A program made the position numbers and the translations under genes. Of a stretch of 64,000 bases of DNA, positions 35,504 to 44,091 are shown piece by piece. Source of the stretch: Palsa-1033 sp963735455 (GTDB lineage: Bacteria; Chloroflexota; Limnocylindria; Limnocylindrales; CSP1-4); the NCBI GenBank assembly GCA_963735455.1, contig CAVTKZ010000003.1:372001-436000 (forward strand), read 5' to 3'. Below the pieces are notes generated by a model. It worked only from the letters and a program-made list of their open reading frames with translations. It was not told the origin of the DNA and did not search any database. Numbering within the stretch: position 1 is the first letter of the stretch; each line of letters starts with the position of its first letter.

Positions 35504-38256
35504 CCAGGGCCTCGTTGGGGGTCATCTGGCGCCCCTCGCGCCGACAGGCCTCGAAGCGTTCGTGGCCGAGGCTCGCCTCGAGCTCGGCCAGCCGCTGATC
35601 GAGGGCGACCGCCGCCTGGGGTGGGACCATCGCCCGGATCGCGCCACGTAACGCTTCGGCCGCGCCGTTCAACCGGGCGGCCGAATTCAGCGTCTCCTGT
35701 GGCGACCGCCCCGGCCAGGTGCTCCATGGCGCTGGCCAGACCGGGCATGTCGCCGAGCTCCTGGCGGATGGCCAGGCTGCGCCGGAAGAGCTCGCGCGCG
35801 CCAGCCCCGTCGCCGTCGGCCAGGGCCAGCTCGCCCAGGCTGGTGAGCACCCGCGCCACGCCGCGCCGATCGCGCAGCTCCTCGAGCATCGCCAGGGCTT
35901 CGAGATGGAGCTTCCGAGCTCCCTCCCGGTCGCCGGCCCGGCTTGTCCCGCGCCCGAACGCATCCAGGGCGAACGCTTCCGTCCAGCGATCGCCCAGTTC
36001 CCGGATGATCACCAGGCTCTGCTCGTGCAACGCGCGAGCCGCCGCCAGGTCGCCCTCTCGAGCGGCGACATCGGCCAGGTTGATCGATCCGAAGACCACG
36101 CCACGCAGGTCGCCCAGCTCTCGGGTCAGGGCGATCGTCTCCTCGTACAGCTCTCGAGCCTGGCCGTGGTCACCAAGCTGGACCGCCGTGTTGGCCAGGT
36201 TGTTGGCCGCATAGGCCACGCTCTGGCGGTCACCCAGCTGGCGATGGAGGGCGAGGCTGGCCCGGTGGAAGTCGGACGCCGCATGGAAGTCGCCCTGCAT
36301 GAAGGCCAGGTTGGCCGCACCGGTCAGCCCGTCGGCCCGCAAGGCGGAAACATCGCTGCCGACGGCCGCCAGCATTCGGTCCAACCAGCCCCGGCCCTCG
36401 GTCAGGTGGCCCCGGATCTCCCAGTAGCGCCACAAACCGGCTGCGATCTGCAATCCCGCGCGCGCCTCGCCCGGTTGATCGAGGCACCATTCGAGCGCGG
36501 CCCGGAGGTCCTCGTGCTCCCCGTCCAGGCGGCGCAACCATTCAACCGGCTCGGGGCCGTGGAAGAAGGCCGGCGACGCCTGGTCGACCAATTCGAGATA
36601 CCAGTCCCGATGTCGACGGAGCGTGGCGTCCCCCTCGCCGGCCTCGACCAGCCGGCCGCGGGCGTAGTCGCGGACGGTCTCAAGGAGCCGGAACCGGGCG
36701 ACCGTCGAGCGTGGGTCGGTATAGACCAGCGACTTTTCCACGAGCCGACCGAGGAGGTCGAGGGTGTCCAGGGAGTCGACCTGATCGCCGGCACAGACCG
36801 CCTCCGCGGCCTCGAGCGGTGCGCCACCGGCGAAGACGGACAGTCGGCGGAGGACGGCCCGCTCGGGTTCGGTCAGCAGGTCGAAGCTCCAATCGATCGT
36901 CGCCCGAAGCGTCTGGTGGCGCGCGACGGAGGTGCGGCTGCCGCCGGTCAAGAGTCGGAACCGGTCGTCGAGGCGGGCCGAGATCTGCTGGACGGGCAGC
37001 GTCCGAACGCGGGCAGCCGCCAGCTCGATCGCCAGCGGGATCCCGTCCAGGCGCCGGCACAGCTGGGCGATCGCCGGGCCATTCGCGTCCGTGAGGTAGA
37101 AGGATGGCTGCACGGCTCGCGCCCGTTCGATGAACAGCCGGCAGGCGTCGATCGCGCCCAGGCTGGCCGCATCCTGCGCGGCAGCCGCCTCGGGCGTGGC
37201 CAGGGACGCAACCGGCAGAATCGCCTCGCCCGGAACGCCCAGGGCCTCGCGGCTGGTCACCACGATGCGCACATTCGGGCAGGCCCCGAGGACTGCCTCG
37301 GACAGCTCGGCACCGGCGGTCAGGACGGGATCGCAGTCGTCGAGGACGAGCATCAGCTGCTTGTCGGCGAGGTGGCTGACGAGGGCCGGCAGCAACGGCC
37401 GCCCGGCGGGCTCGATCAGGCCGATCGCATCAGCGATCGAGGGCAGCAGGAAGGCCGGCGAGGTGAGTGCACCACACTCGACCACCCAGGTCCCGTCGTC
37501 GAATCGCTCGAGGAGCTGGCGCGCCAGGCGGAGCCCGATGCGCGTCTTGCCCACGCCGCCCGGCCCGGTCAGGGTGAGCAGCGACGATCGCTCGAGCATC
37601 GAGCTTGCCTGGGCAATCTCGCGCTCGCGGCCGATGAAGCTGGTGACTTCGATCTTGAGGTTGTTGCGTCGCTCTTCGGTGGTTCGCGGAGCCGGGAATT
37701 CGAGGGCCAGGCCCGGGGCGGTGACCTGGTACAGCCGCTGGGGCGGCCCTTCGATCGAGCGCAGGTGATGCGCCCCGAGGTCGAGCAGTCCGAGCGGCGG
37801 CCGGAGCTCGTCGGCGATCAGCTTGCGGGTGGACTCGGATAGGAGGATCTGCCCGCCGTGGCCGGCAGCGCAGATCCGGGCGGCGCGATGCACATCGAGG
37901 CCAACGTAGCCCTCGCTGGCCTGCACCGGCTCGCCCGTGTGGATGCCCATCCGGTCGCGGACCACGGCGCCATTCGGCCACTCCCAGGCGGCAACGGCCA
38001 GCTGCCCGTCGATCGCCGCCTGGACCGCCGCCCGGGCTCCCTGGAAGACGAAGTAGAGCCCATCGCCGGCCGATCCCCGCTCGAGGGCGCCGTGGGCAGC
38101 GAAGGCCTCGCGGATCAGCCGGTGGTGATCGGCCAGCATCGTCGGGTATCGGTCGCCCAGGACCTGGAGCAGTCGCGTCGAACCCTCGATGTCGGTGAAC
38201 ACGAGGGTGACCGTGCCGGATGGTTGGCCGGGCAGCGGGGATTGGGATGGTGGCAC
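35487..38256 (-). CDS. Nucleotide-cyclase-domain / NB-ARC ATPase / TPR regulator, one frameshift
   Basis: The protein has about 920 residues. Residues 13-130 form a class III adenylate/guanylate cyclase-type domain (VTLVFTDIEGSTRLL with Asp22, and SAGDGLYFVFQ with Asp65). The metal Asp residues are kept, but the Lys usual just before GDG is absent, so activity is doubtful. An NB-ARC ATPase follows (P-loop GPGGVGKT at 231-238, LMLVLDDCDPV, RRLDGIPLAIELAAARVRTL). Tetratricopeptide-like repeats follow from about 640 (AYAANNLANTAVQLGDHGQA and similar). A frame change near 35702 restores the tail FEACRREGRQMTPNEALA. No C-terminal DNA-binding domain is visible. It would act as a cytoplasmic signal-dependent switch, with TAGGCT at 38287-38292 as likely -10. 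Confidence 0.85.
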
Positions 38257-38364
38257 GCTGGCTCCTGAAGTTCGCCCTGGCTGAGCAGCCTACGCGGCTC
38301 AGGACCCCCAGCCCAGTTTCGGCGACCAGCGCAGCGATGTCGAGTATCGTGGGCTCGGTCGCAG

Positions 38365-38441
38365 CGGGGCGTAGCGAAGCTTGGCATCGCGCGTGCTTTG
38401 GGAGCACGAGATCGTGGGTTCGAATCCCGCCGCCCCGACCA
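38365..38441 (+). tRNA. tRNA-Pro (anticodon TGG)
   Basis: A 77-nt cloverleaf: acceptor CGGGGCG/CGCCCCG, anticodon stem CGTGC/GCACG with loop TTTGGGA giving anticodon TGG, T-arm GTGGGTTCGAATCCCGC, discriminator A and encoded CCA at 38439-38441. TATCGT, 14 bases upstream, is a plausible -10. It reads CCA and by wobble CCG codons. Confidence 0.95.
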
Positions 38442-38468
38442 TCCAATTCGCCTCATCGGGGCAAAGAA

Positions 38469-38499
38469 GAACGGGGTGCTGACGGCCAGCACCCCGTTC
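38469..38499 (+). terminator. Hairpin terminator after tRNA-Pro(TGG)
   Basis: A perfect 13-bp stem (GAACGGGGTGCTG / CAGCACCCCGTTC) with a 5-base loop lies 27 bases after the tRNA. Only a weak GTCGTGTTG follows, not a clean T run. It could serve both the tRNA and the converging gene at 38519. Confidence 0.7.
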
Positions 38500-38518
38500 G
38501 TCGTGTTGAGCTGTTCGA

Positions 38519-39346
38519 CTAGCGCTTGTCGGTCAGCGCCAGGTCGAGGCTGCCGGTCACGGCCCGTCGATAGTGCCCAGTCGAATCGCGGTTGGCGAGC
38601 AGGTGCGCGCCGGCGGTTCGCTTGGAGGGATAGGCGAGGAGAGCTCCCTGGGCGCCGCCGCCCATGAAGATCGTCCGGGCCGTGGTGGTCCCGGTGAACA
38701 GCGCGTCCAGGATGTAGCCGACGTTGCCGTACGGCTCGGCGAAGACGGCCTTCGCCCCGACGGCCAGGAAGCCGGCCGCAAAGTTCTGGATCCGCTCGCG
38801 GCCCGCCTCAACGGAGGGGACGGGATTGCCGGGCTCGGAGTTGCCGGCGGTGTAGCACTCGCCATGCAGGATGACGACCGCGTTGGGCGCCAGGTGGATG
38901 TACTTGCGGATGTAGTCGGCACCGTAGTACTTGAGGTTCAGGTTGCCCTGGTTGGCCCGGGCATTCAACCCGACGCCATCCTTGGTGTTCTCCTGGTACG
39001 GCGCGTACGGGCTCGGCCAGCCGTTGCCGTGGCCCATGCTGATCAGGATGTTGGCGCCCTGTGCCGCGGCAGCGAATTGTGCCCAGCTGGCGTGCGGGCT
39101 GTAGACCTCGACCACCGTCGCGCCGTAGCCGCGCGCCTGGGCGGCCAGCTGCTGCGCGTTGGCGATGTTACTGGCCGTGCCCGAACCGGTCGGGCCAACG
39201 ACGATCACGACCTTGATCGCCGTCGATGCGGCCACCGTGGGGACCGTGGCGATGCCGCCTGCCCCCAGGATGAGTGCTGCCATAGCGAACGCTCGTGCGC
39301 CGATGAACAGTTTTGACGCCCGATGGGCGCCGTTCCTCAAATCCAA
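38519..39346 (-). CDS. Secreted protein of unknown function with caspase-like His/Cys arrangement
   Basis: The protein has 275 residues. A TTG start is supported by GAGGAGG at about 8 bases. A signal peptide (about residues 1-41: ARAFAMAALILGAGGIA, cleavage after AA) is followed by an alpha/beta domain beginning AIKVVIVVGPTGSGTASN. Strands lead to NILISMGHGNGWPSPY (His106) and to AVVILHGECYTAGNSEPGN (Cys164). Helix and strand blocks with a conserved-looking GHG and a G-E-C after strands recall the His-Cys dyad of caspase-like peptidases, but this is my reading only. No cell-wall-binding repeat is seen. The gene is monocistronic between a terminator and a gene-poor gap. A non-enzymatic role is possible. 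Confidence 0.7.
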   Translation of the reverse strand: MDLRNGAHRASKLFIGARAFAMAALILGAGGIATVPTVAASTAIKVVIVVGPTGSGTASNIANAQQLAAQARGYGATVVEVYSPHASWAQFAAAAQGANILISMGHGNGWPSPYAPYQENTKDGVGLNARANQGNLNLKYYGADYIRKYIHLAPNAVVILHGECYTAGNSEPGNPVPSVEAGRERIQNFAAGFLAVGAKAVFAEPYGNVGYILDALFTGTTTARTIFMGGGAQGALLAYPSKRTAGAHLLANRDSTGHYRRAVTGSLDLALTDKR

Positions 39347-39652
39347 TGTCCTGCCTCCTCACTACCAGAACGCCGCCCAATTGCGGCGAACGCTGTGACA
39401 TGTCGCCCGGCAGGGTCTGAGTGCGGGGGTTGGCCTGGGATCACCAAGTCGGTAGTGATCCGGACCTGCCACTGGGCGGCGAGTCGAAGTCCCCAGGAGG
39501 CGAGCGGGCCGCCTCGGGCGCAAGTCTGAACCCGAATCTCAATTTGCGCCAAGCCCCTTGGTACCAGCCGGCGCCAGACCTTCCGACCACCGCGGGGTCG
39601 TCACCCACCCGCACTGCACCACCCCGCGCACCACCCGGCCCCCTCCGGACGC
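39347..39652. other. Intergenic gap, 306 bases, no supported gene
   Basis: This holds only the ribosome binding site and presumed promoter of the secreted protein at its left end. The rest is GC-rich sequence after the LysE gene stop. No hairpin with a T tract, RNA gene or coding frame stands out. Confidence 0.5.
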
Positions 39653-40270
39653 TCAGCCGCGGACAGCGAGGTAGATCGCCACGAAGCCGAACAGGCCGAT
39701 CAACAGGCCCGAGACCAGGGTCACTCCGCGCAGGACGCGGGGCGTCACCCGGGAGCGCAGCTGGGCGACGGCCGTGGTCAGCACGAGCCACCAGCTGGCT
39801 GAGCCGGCGAACACGCCGAGGGTCATCAGGCTGGCCTCGAGCGGGCTCCGATTCGTGATCCCCAGGCCGGCGAACAGGGCGGCGAAGGACAGGATCGTCA
39901 GCGGGTTGGTGAGGGTCAGGCCCAGGATCGAGAGGTACGCAGCGCGCAGCCCGCCGCGTCGCTCGGCGACGGTCGCGGCCGTCGGGCCGCTCGAGCGGAC
40001 CGTCCGCAACGCCAGCCAGACCAGGAACAGGCCGCCCAGCAGGCCGAGGGCCCGCTCCGCGCCGACCAGGACGTCGGTCACCGCGGTCAGGCCGAAGGCG
40101 GCGATCCCGCCATACGTCGCGTCGGCGGTCGCGACGCCCAGCCCGGAGGCCAGGCCCACCACCCGCCCCGCCTGGAGCGTGCGCCGGATGACGAGCAGCG
40201 AGATCGGGCCGACGCCGGCCGCGATCACGAAACCGAGCACGAAGCCCCGGCCGAAGAGCAGCGGATCCAT
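39653..40270 (-). CDS. LysE/RhtB family amino-acid exporter
   Basis: The 205-residue protein has six hydrophobic segments. The N-terminus FVLGFVIAAGVGPISLLVIR carries the G-x-G-P motif of the LysE family. It is followed by SGLGVATADATYGGIAAFGL, ILGLTLTNPLTILSFAALFA (second conserved N-P) and TLVSGLLIGLFGFVAIYLAV. ATG 40270 has AAGGAG upstream, so the longer frame with an Arg/Pro-rich head is not used. It exports amino acids or related small molecules, but the substrate is not predictable. Confidence 0.85.
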   Translation of the reverse strand: MDPLLFGRGFVLGFVIAAGVGPISLLVIRRTLQAGRVVGLASGLGVATADATYGGIAAFGLTAVTDVLVGAERALGLLGGLFLVWLALRTVRSSGPTAATVAERRGGLRAAYLSILGLTLTNPLTILSFAALFAGLGITNRSPLEASLMTLGVFAGSASWWLVLTTAVAQLRSRVTPRVLRGVTLVSGLLIGLFGFVAIYLAVRG

Positions 40271-40356
40271 CCTTCTCCTTGCTGGCAGCCTCGAGAAATG
40301 CTCCGGCAACCTTGCCCCAGTACGATCGGACGGGTCGCCGTCGGAGGCTGCCGGGG

Positions 40357-40362
40357 TAGGAT
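40357..40362 (+). promoter_or_regulatory. Candidate -10 TAGGAT, leaderless start of a lipoprotein gene
   Basis: TAGGAT is followed after 7 bases by ATG 40370, with no ribosome binding site between. It is one of the clearest examples of the spacing seen repeatedly in the window. Confidence 0.45.
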
Positions 40363-40369
40363 CGCTCCG

Positions 40370-40993
40370 ATGCGCAACCATCGATTGCTCGCGTTGGCGC
40401 TCGGCGCTGCGCTGCTGGCTGCCTGCGGCTCAACGCCGGCGACCGCGATCCCGACCCTCAGCCTGGCTCCGCCGACGGCCACGCCGAACCCGCACCTGAC
40501 CGATCCGGCGTCGGTCGACACGGTCTACAACGCCCTGGTCAATGCCGGCCTCCAGCTCTCGGCGAACTCGGCCGATGCGGGCACGGGCGCAATGGTCAAG
40601 CGCCTCCACCTGACCTTCCACGCCTTGCCCCTGGTCCTGACCCAGTACACGAGCGCGAAGACGCTCGTGTCGGCCTCGGGCTTCAATCCCAAGGCGAAGC
40701 CGGTCCTGGGCGATCCGCCCTTTGCCCTGGCCGGCCTGAACATCCTGATCGAGTACGGCTCGAGCACCCAGAACGGCCCGCCGGCGGCGCCCGACGCGCA
40801 GTTCGTGAGCGCCTTCCAGCAGATCGTGTCGATCGTGGATCCGCTCCTCGGGCCTCTCCAGCAACGCTCGGTCACGCCGGTCGCGCTGCCCACCCCGACC
40901 CCGGCGCCGAGCGTCTCGACGGTCCCGGCATCGGCCAAGCCCACTGCCAAGCCGACCGCCAAGCCGAAACCGAAGCCGACCAAGAAGCCCTAG
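40370..40993 (+). CDS. Lipoprotein of unknown function with Lys/Pro-rich tail
   Basis: The 207-residue protein has signal peptide MRNHRLLALALGAALLAACG with lipobox LLAAC (Cys19). A Thr/Pro linker is followed by a 130-residue domain (VDTVYNALVNAGLQLSANSA, FNPKAKPVLGDPPFALAGLN, FVSAFQQIVSIVDPLLGPLQ). The end is a low-complexity tail with repeated K-P-T-A. The tail may contact the cell wall or membrane phospholipids. I do not recognise the domain. It is divergent from LysE and upstream of the methionine genes, but not obviously linked to either. Confidence 0.7.
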   Translation: MRNHRLLALALGAALLAACGSTPATAIPTLSLAPPTATPNPHLTDPASVDTVYNALVNAGLQLSANSADAGTGAMVKRLHLTFHALPLVLTQYTSAKTLVSASGFNPKAKPVLGDPPFALAGLNILIEYGSSTQNGPPAAPDAQFVSAFQQIVSIVDPLLGPLQQRSVTPVALPTPTPAPSVSTVPASAKPTAKPTAKPKPKPTKKP

Positions 40994-41159
40994 GCTCCGA
41001 TCCCGATCGGGTCCGGCATGGCGGTCCGGCATGGCGGTCCGGCGTTGCGTTCGGACGTGGCGTTCGGCTCGCGGATCCGCGCGAATGGCCCTCCGGTTCG
41101 CTATGGTTCATCCCAGATCGCTGGGCTCGGCCCCGATCGGATGAATGGCGAGGAGGCCG

Positions 41160-42212
41160 ATGACCGAACCGCGCCGGACGCGCCGGGGTCCGGATGGCAG
41201 CAGGCAGAGCACCTCGGGCCGCCTCGACGCCGGCCCGGGCTTGCTCGAGCCCGTCGACCCGTCCGCCTTTCCCGACCAGGCGACCCGGCGGGCGATCGAC
41301 GGCGGCGCCCGGAGCGCACGCTGGACCTCCCTCCTCGACGAGGGGGGCCCGATCCTGGCCGACGGCGCAATGGGCACGATGCTCTTCCTGAACGGCCTCC
41401 AGTTCGGGGACCCGCCCGAGGTCTGGAACCTGACCCAGCCCGACGTGATCCGGCGGATCCATCGGGGCTACCTCGAGGCCGGCTCGCGGATCCTGCTGAC
41501 CAACACCTTCGGCGGCAATCGCCTGCGGCTGGGCCTGCACCGGCTTGAAGGGCGGGTCGCCGAGCTGAACCAGACGGCGGCGATCCTGCTCCGCTCGGAG
41601 GTCGAGGCGGCGGGCACGGGGGCCCTGGTGGCTGGTGACATCGGCCCGAGCGGCGCGATCATGGCCCCGGTGGGCACCCTCGACTACGAGGAAGCGGTCG
41701 ACGTCTTCGCCGAGCAGGCCGGCGCCCTCGTCGACGGTGGCGTGGACCTGATCTGGATCGAGACGATGTCCGACCTGACCGAGATCAAGGCCGCGATCGA
41801 GGGCGTTCGCCGGGTCGCGCCGGGGATCCCCTTGATCACCACCATGACCTTCGACACCCGCGGCCGGACGATGATGGGGGTCACCCCGGAGCAGGCGGTC
41901 GAGGCTCTCCACGCGTGGGGCGCCGATGCGATCGGGGGCAACTGCGGCAACGGCCCCGACGAGCTCCTGCCGGTGATCCGCAAGATGCGCGCCGTTGCGC
42001 CGGACGTCCTCCTCGTCTCGAAGTCGAATGCCGGGATGCCTGAGCTGATCGACATGCGCGCGGTCTATCGCGCCTCGCCTGAGACGATGGCCCAGGCCGC
42101 GACCGAGTTCCAGGTGGCCGGAGCCCGAATCGTGGGTGCCTGCTGCGGCAGCACGCCCGACCACCTCCGGACGATGAACGCGGCGTTGCTGGCCGGGAGC
42201 GCCCGCCGATGA
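41160..42212 (+). CDS. Cobalamin-independent-type homocysteine S-methyltransferase domain protein (BHMT/MetH N-terminal family)
   Basis: The 350-residue zinc methyltransferase has PILADGAMGTMLFLNGLQFG, ILLTNTFGGNRLRLGLHRLE, LVAGDIGPSGAIMAPVGTLD, DLIWIETMSDLTEIKAAIEG and TMTFDTRGRTMMGVTPEQAV. The three zinc Cys residues are in AIGGNCGNGPDELL and VGACCGSTPDHLR. It moves a methyl group to homocysteine or a similar thiol, donor unknown. It may be a stand-alone MetH module that works with a separate corrinoid protein. ATG 41160 follows GAGGAGG by 5 bases, so the longer upstream frame is not used. The stop overlaps the Lrp/AsnC start (ATGA). Confidence 0.85.
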   Translation: MTEPRRTRRGPDGSRQSTSGRLDAGPGLLEPVDPSAFPDQATRRAIDGGARSARWTSLLDEGGPILADGAMGTMLFLNGLQFGDPPEVWNLTQPDVIRRIHRGYLEAGSRILLTNTFGGNRLRLGLHRLEGRVAELNQTAAILLRSEVEAAGTGALVAGDIGPSGAIMAPVGTLDYEEAVDVFAEQAGALVDGGVDLIWIETMSDLTEIKAAIEGVRRVAPGIPLITTMTFDTRGRTMMGVTPEQAVEALHAWGADAIGGNCGNGPDELLPVIRKMRAVAPDVLLVSKSNAGMPELIDMRAVYRASPETMAQAATEFQVAGARIVGACCGSTPDHLRTMNAALLAGSARR

Positions 42213-42700
42213 CCGTGGGCAAGCTCCGGGCCCGCAGCGGACGGGGGAGCGAGGACGTCTCGGCCCTCGACAAGCGGATCATCGAGCACCTCCAGGAAGA
42301 CGGCCGCCGGCCGTTCACCCAGATCGCGGCCGAGCTGGGCGTGTCGGAGGCCGCCGTCCGGGCGCGCACGAACCGGCTGGTCGAGCGGGGGATCCTCCAG
42401 ATCGTGGGCGTCACCGACCCGCTCAAGCTGGGCTTCCAGCAGATGGCGATGGTCGGCATCCGCTGCGAGCGGGACCGGCTGGTCCAGGTGGCCGAGGCGG
42501 TCGGCGCCTTCCCCGAGGTCGACTACGTGGTGATCACTGCGGGCACCTACGACATCCTGATCGAGGTGGTCTGCGAGGACAACTCGGCCCTCCTCGACTT
42601 CCTGGCCGAGAAGCTCCGGGCGATCGACGGCGTGCGCGACACGGAGACGTTCGTCTACCTCCGGATGGTCAAGCAGACCTACCAGTGGGGCACTCGCTGA
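42209..42700 (+). CDS. Lrp/AsnC family transcriptional regulator
   Basis: The 163-residue protein has an N-terminal winged helix (ALDKRIIEHLQEDGRRPFTQ, IAAELGVSEAAVRARTNRLV) and a C-terminal RAM effector-binding domain (MVGIRCERDRLVQVAEAV, VDYVVITAGTYDILIEVVCE, FLAEKLRAIDGVRDTETFVY). It overlaps the homocysteine methyltransferase by 4 bases and precedes the trans-sulfuration gene. It therefore probably senses an amino acid such as methionine or a branched-chain amino acid and controls sulfur amino-acid genes. The ligand is inference. Confidence 0.9.
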   Translation: MTVGKLRARSGRGSEDVSALDKRIIEHLQEDGRRPFTQIAAELGVSEAAVRARTNRLVERGILQIVGVTDPLKLGFQQMAMVGIRCERDRLVQVAEAVGAFPEVDYVVITAGTYDILIEVVCEDNSALLDFLAEKLRAIDGVRDTETFVYLRMVKQTYQWGTR

Positions 42701-42795
42701 GGCTGGTCATGGCTCCGCTCGGGGCCCGCCCGGGTCGGTCCCGGCCCCGCCAGGGTCCGCCCTGCCGCCGCCAGGGTCCGCCGGCCGCCTCGGTG

Positions 42796-42801
42796 TAGCA
42801 T
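42796..42801 (+). promoter_or_regulatory. Candidate -10 TAGCAT, leaderless start of the trans-sulfuration gene
   Basis: TAGCAT is followed after 7 bases by ATG 42809 with no ribosome site. Upstream, 42760-42785 contains two copies of GCCAGGGTCCGCC, a possible operator for the adjacent Lrp/AsnC protein. Confidence 0.45.
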
Positions 42802-42808
42802 CCCGGTC

Positions 42809-44074
42809 ATGGCTGAGCGCGCGACCAATCCGCCCGATCGCTCACGTCGCGGCTTCGCCACGCGGGCGATCAAGGCCGCCACCACCCCGCCCGTCGTCAA
42901 CCAGCGGGCGAACGCCGTGCCGCTCTACCTGTCGGCCACGTTCTCGGCCGATGACGCCGAAGAGCTCGGGGCGATCGCGACCGGAACCCAGCCCGGCTAC
43001 GCCTACGCCCGGATCGACAACCCGACCGGGACGGCCCTGGCCGACGCCGTCGCCGAGATCGAGGGCGCCGAAGCGGCGCGCGCCTTCGCCAGCGGGATGG
43101 CCGCGATCCACGCCGCCCTGGCCTCGGTCCTGCGGGCCGGCGACCGGGTGCTGGCCACCTCGGCGATCTACGGCTCGACCCGCTCGCTGCTCCTGAACCA
43201 GTTCGGCGGGCTGGGCATCACGACGACATTCATCGACGCGACGGACCTGGCCGCCGTTGACGCGGCCCTGGCCGCCGCCCCGACCCGGGTCCTGTATGTC
43301 GAGACCATCTCGAACCCGACGATCGTGGTCGTCGACCTGGCGGCGCTGGCCAGGCTGGCCCACGCCCACGGGGCCCTGCTGATCGTCGACAACACGTTCG
43401 CCTCGCCCTACCTCTGCCGGCCGATCGAGCTGGGCGCCGACCTGGTGGCCGAATCGGCGACCAAGTTCATCGGCGGCCACTCGGACGTCCTGGCCGGCGT
43501 CGTCGCCGGCTCGGCCGAGCGAATCGCGGCCGTGCGCCAGGTCGAGATCGACACGGGCGGGACGCTCTCGCCGCTGTCCGCCTTCCTCGTCCTGCGGGGG
43601 ATGACCACGCTGGCGGTCCGGATGGAGCGTCAGGCGGCGACGGCCCGGGTCCTGGCCGCCTGGCTGGAGGCCCAGCCCGGGGTCCTGCGGGTCGTCTATC
43701 CCGGGCTCGCCAGCCATCCCCAGCACGAGCTGGCCGGCCGCCAGTTCCCGATCGGCGGCGGGATGCTCGCCTTCGAGGTCGTCGGCGGGCGGGCCGGCGG
43801 GACCGCCTTCATCGACGCCCTGACGATCCCCGAGCTGACCGCCTCGCTGGGCAGCATCCACACGATCGTCGCCCATCCGCCGACGACCACCCATCGCCAG
43901 CTGAACGACGCCGAGCTGGTCCAGGCGGGAATCGGCCCGGGCCTGCTGCGCTGCTCGGTCGGGCTCGAGGATCTCGACGACCTTCGCGCCGATTTCGCGG
44001 TCGGGCTCGAGGCCGCGGCCGCGGCCGCGCGCGAGGCGCCCAAGCGAGCCGACGCCCAGCCCGTCGGCGCGTAG
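42809..44074 (+). CDS. Cys/Met metabolism PLP enzyme (cystathionine synthase/lyase, O-acylhomoserine sulfhydrylase family)
   Basis: The 421-residue protein has TRAIKAATTPPVVNQRANAV, YAYARIDNPTGTALADAVAE, EAARAFASGMAAIHAALASV, VLATSAIYGSTRSLLLNQFG, LLIVDNTFASPYLCRPIELG and VAESATKFIGGHSDVLAGVV, with the PLP lysine. SLGSIHTIVAHPPTTTHRQL and GLLRCSVGLEDLDDLRADFA follow. These are standard fold-type I trans-sulfuration features. Sequence alone does not separate cystathionine gamma-synthase, gamma-lyase, methionine gamma-lyase and O-acetylhomoserine sulfhydrylase. The neighbouring homocysteine methyltransferase favours methionine metabolism. The two genes flank an Lrp/AsnC regulator. Confidence 0.88.
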   Translation: MAERATNPPDRSRRGFATRAIKAATTPPVVNQRANAVPLYLSATFSADDAEELGAIATGTQPGYAYARIDNPTGTALADAVAEIEGAEAARAFASGMAAIHAALASVLRAGDRVLATSAIYGSTRSLLLNQFGGLGITTTFIDATDLAAVDAALAAAPTRVLYVETISNPTIVVVDLAALARLAHAHGALLIVDNTFASPYLCRPIELGADLVAESATKFIGGHSDVLAGVVAGSAERIAAVRQVEIDTGGTLSPLSAFLVLRGMTTLAVRMERQAATARVLAAWLEAQPGVLRVVYPGLASHPQHELAGRQFPIGGGMLAFEVVGGRAGGTAFIDALTIPELTASLGSIHTIVAHPPTTTHRQLNDAELVQAGIGPGLLRCSVGLEDLDDLRADFAVGLEAAAAAAREAPKRADAQPVGA

Positions 44075-44091
44075 GGGACCCGATCGCCACC

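Noticed and set aside
37430..38446. A minus-strand open frame beginning with a G-x-I-R-T-H-D-L-type sequence
   Set aside because: The start is the antisense of tRNA-Pro(TGG), a well-known artefact, and the rest is a shadow of the cyclase/NB-ARC gene in another frame.
42701..42808. SAM or cobalamin riboswitch before the methionine-type genes
   Set aside because: The gap is only 108 bases, has no conserved riboswitch core, and ends in a leaderless-type promoter.
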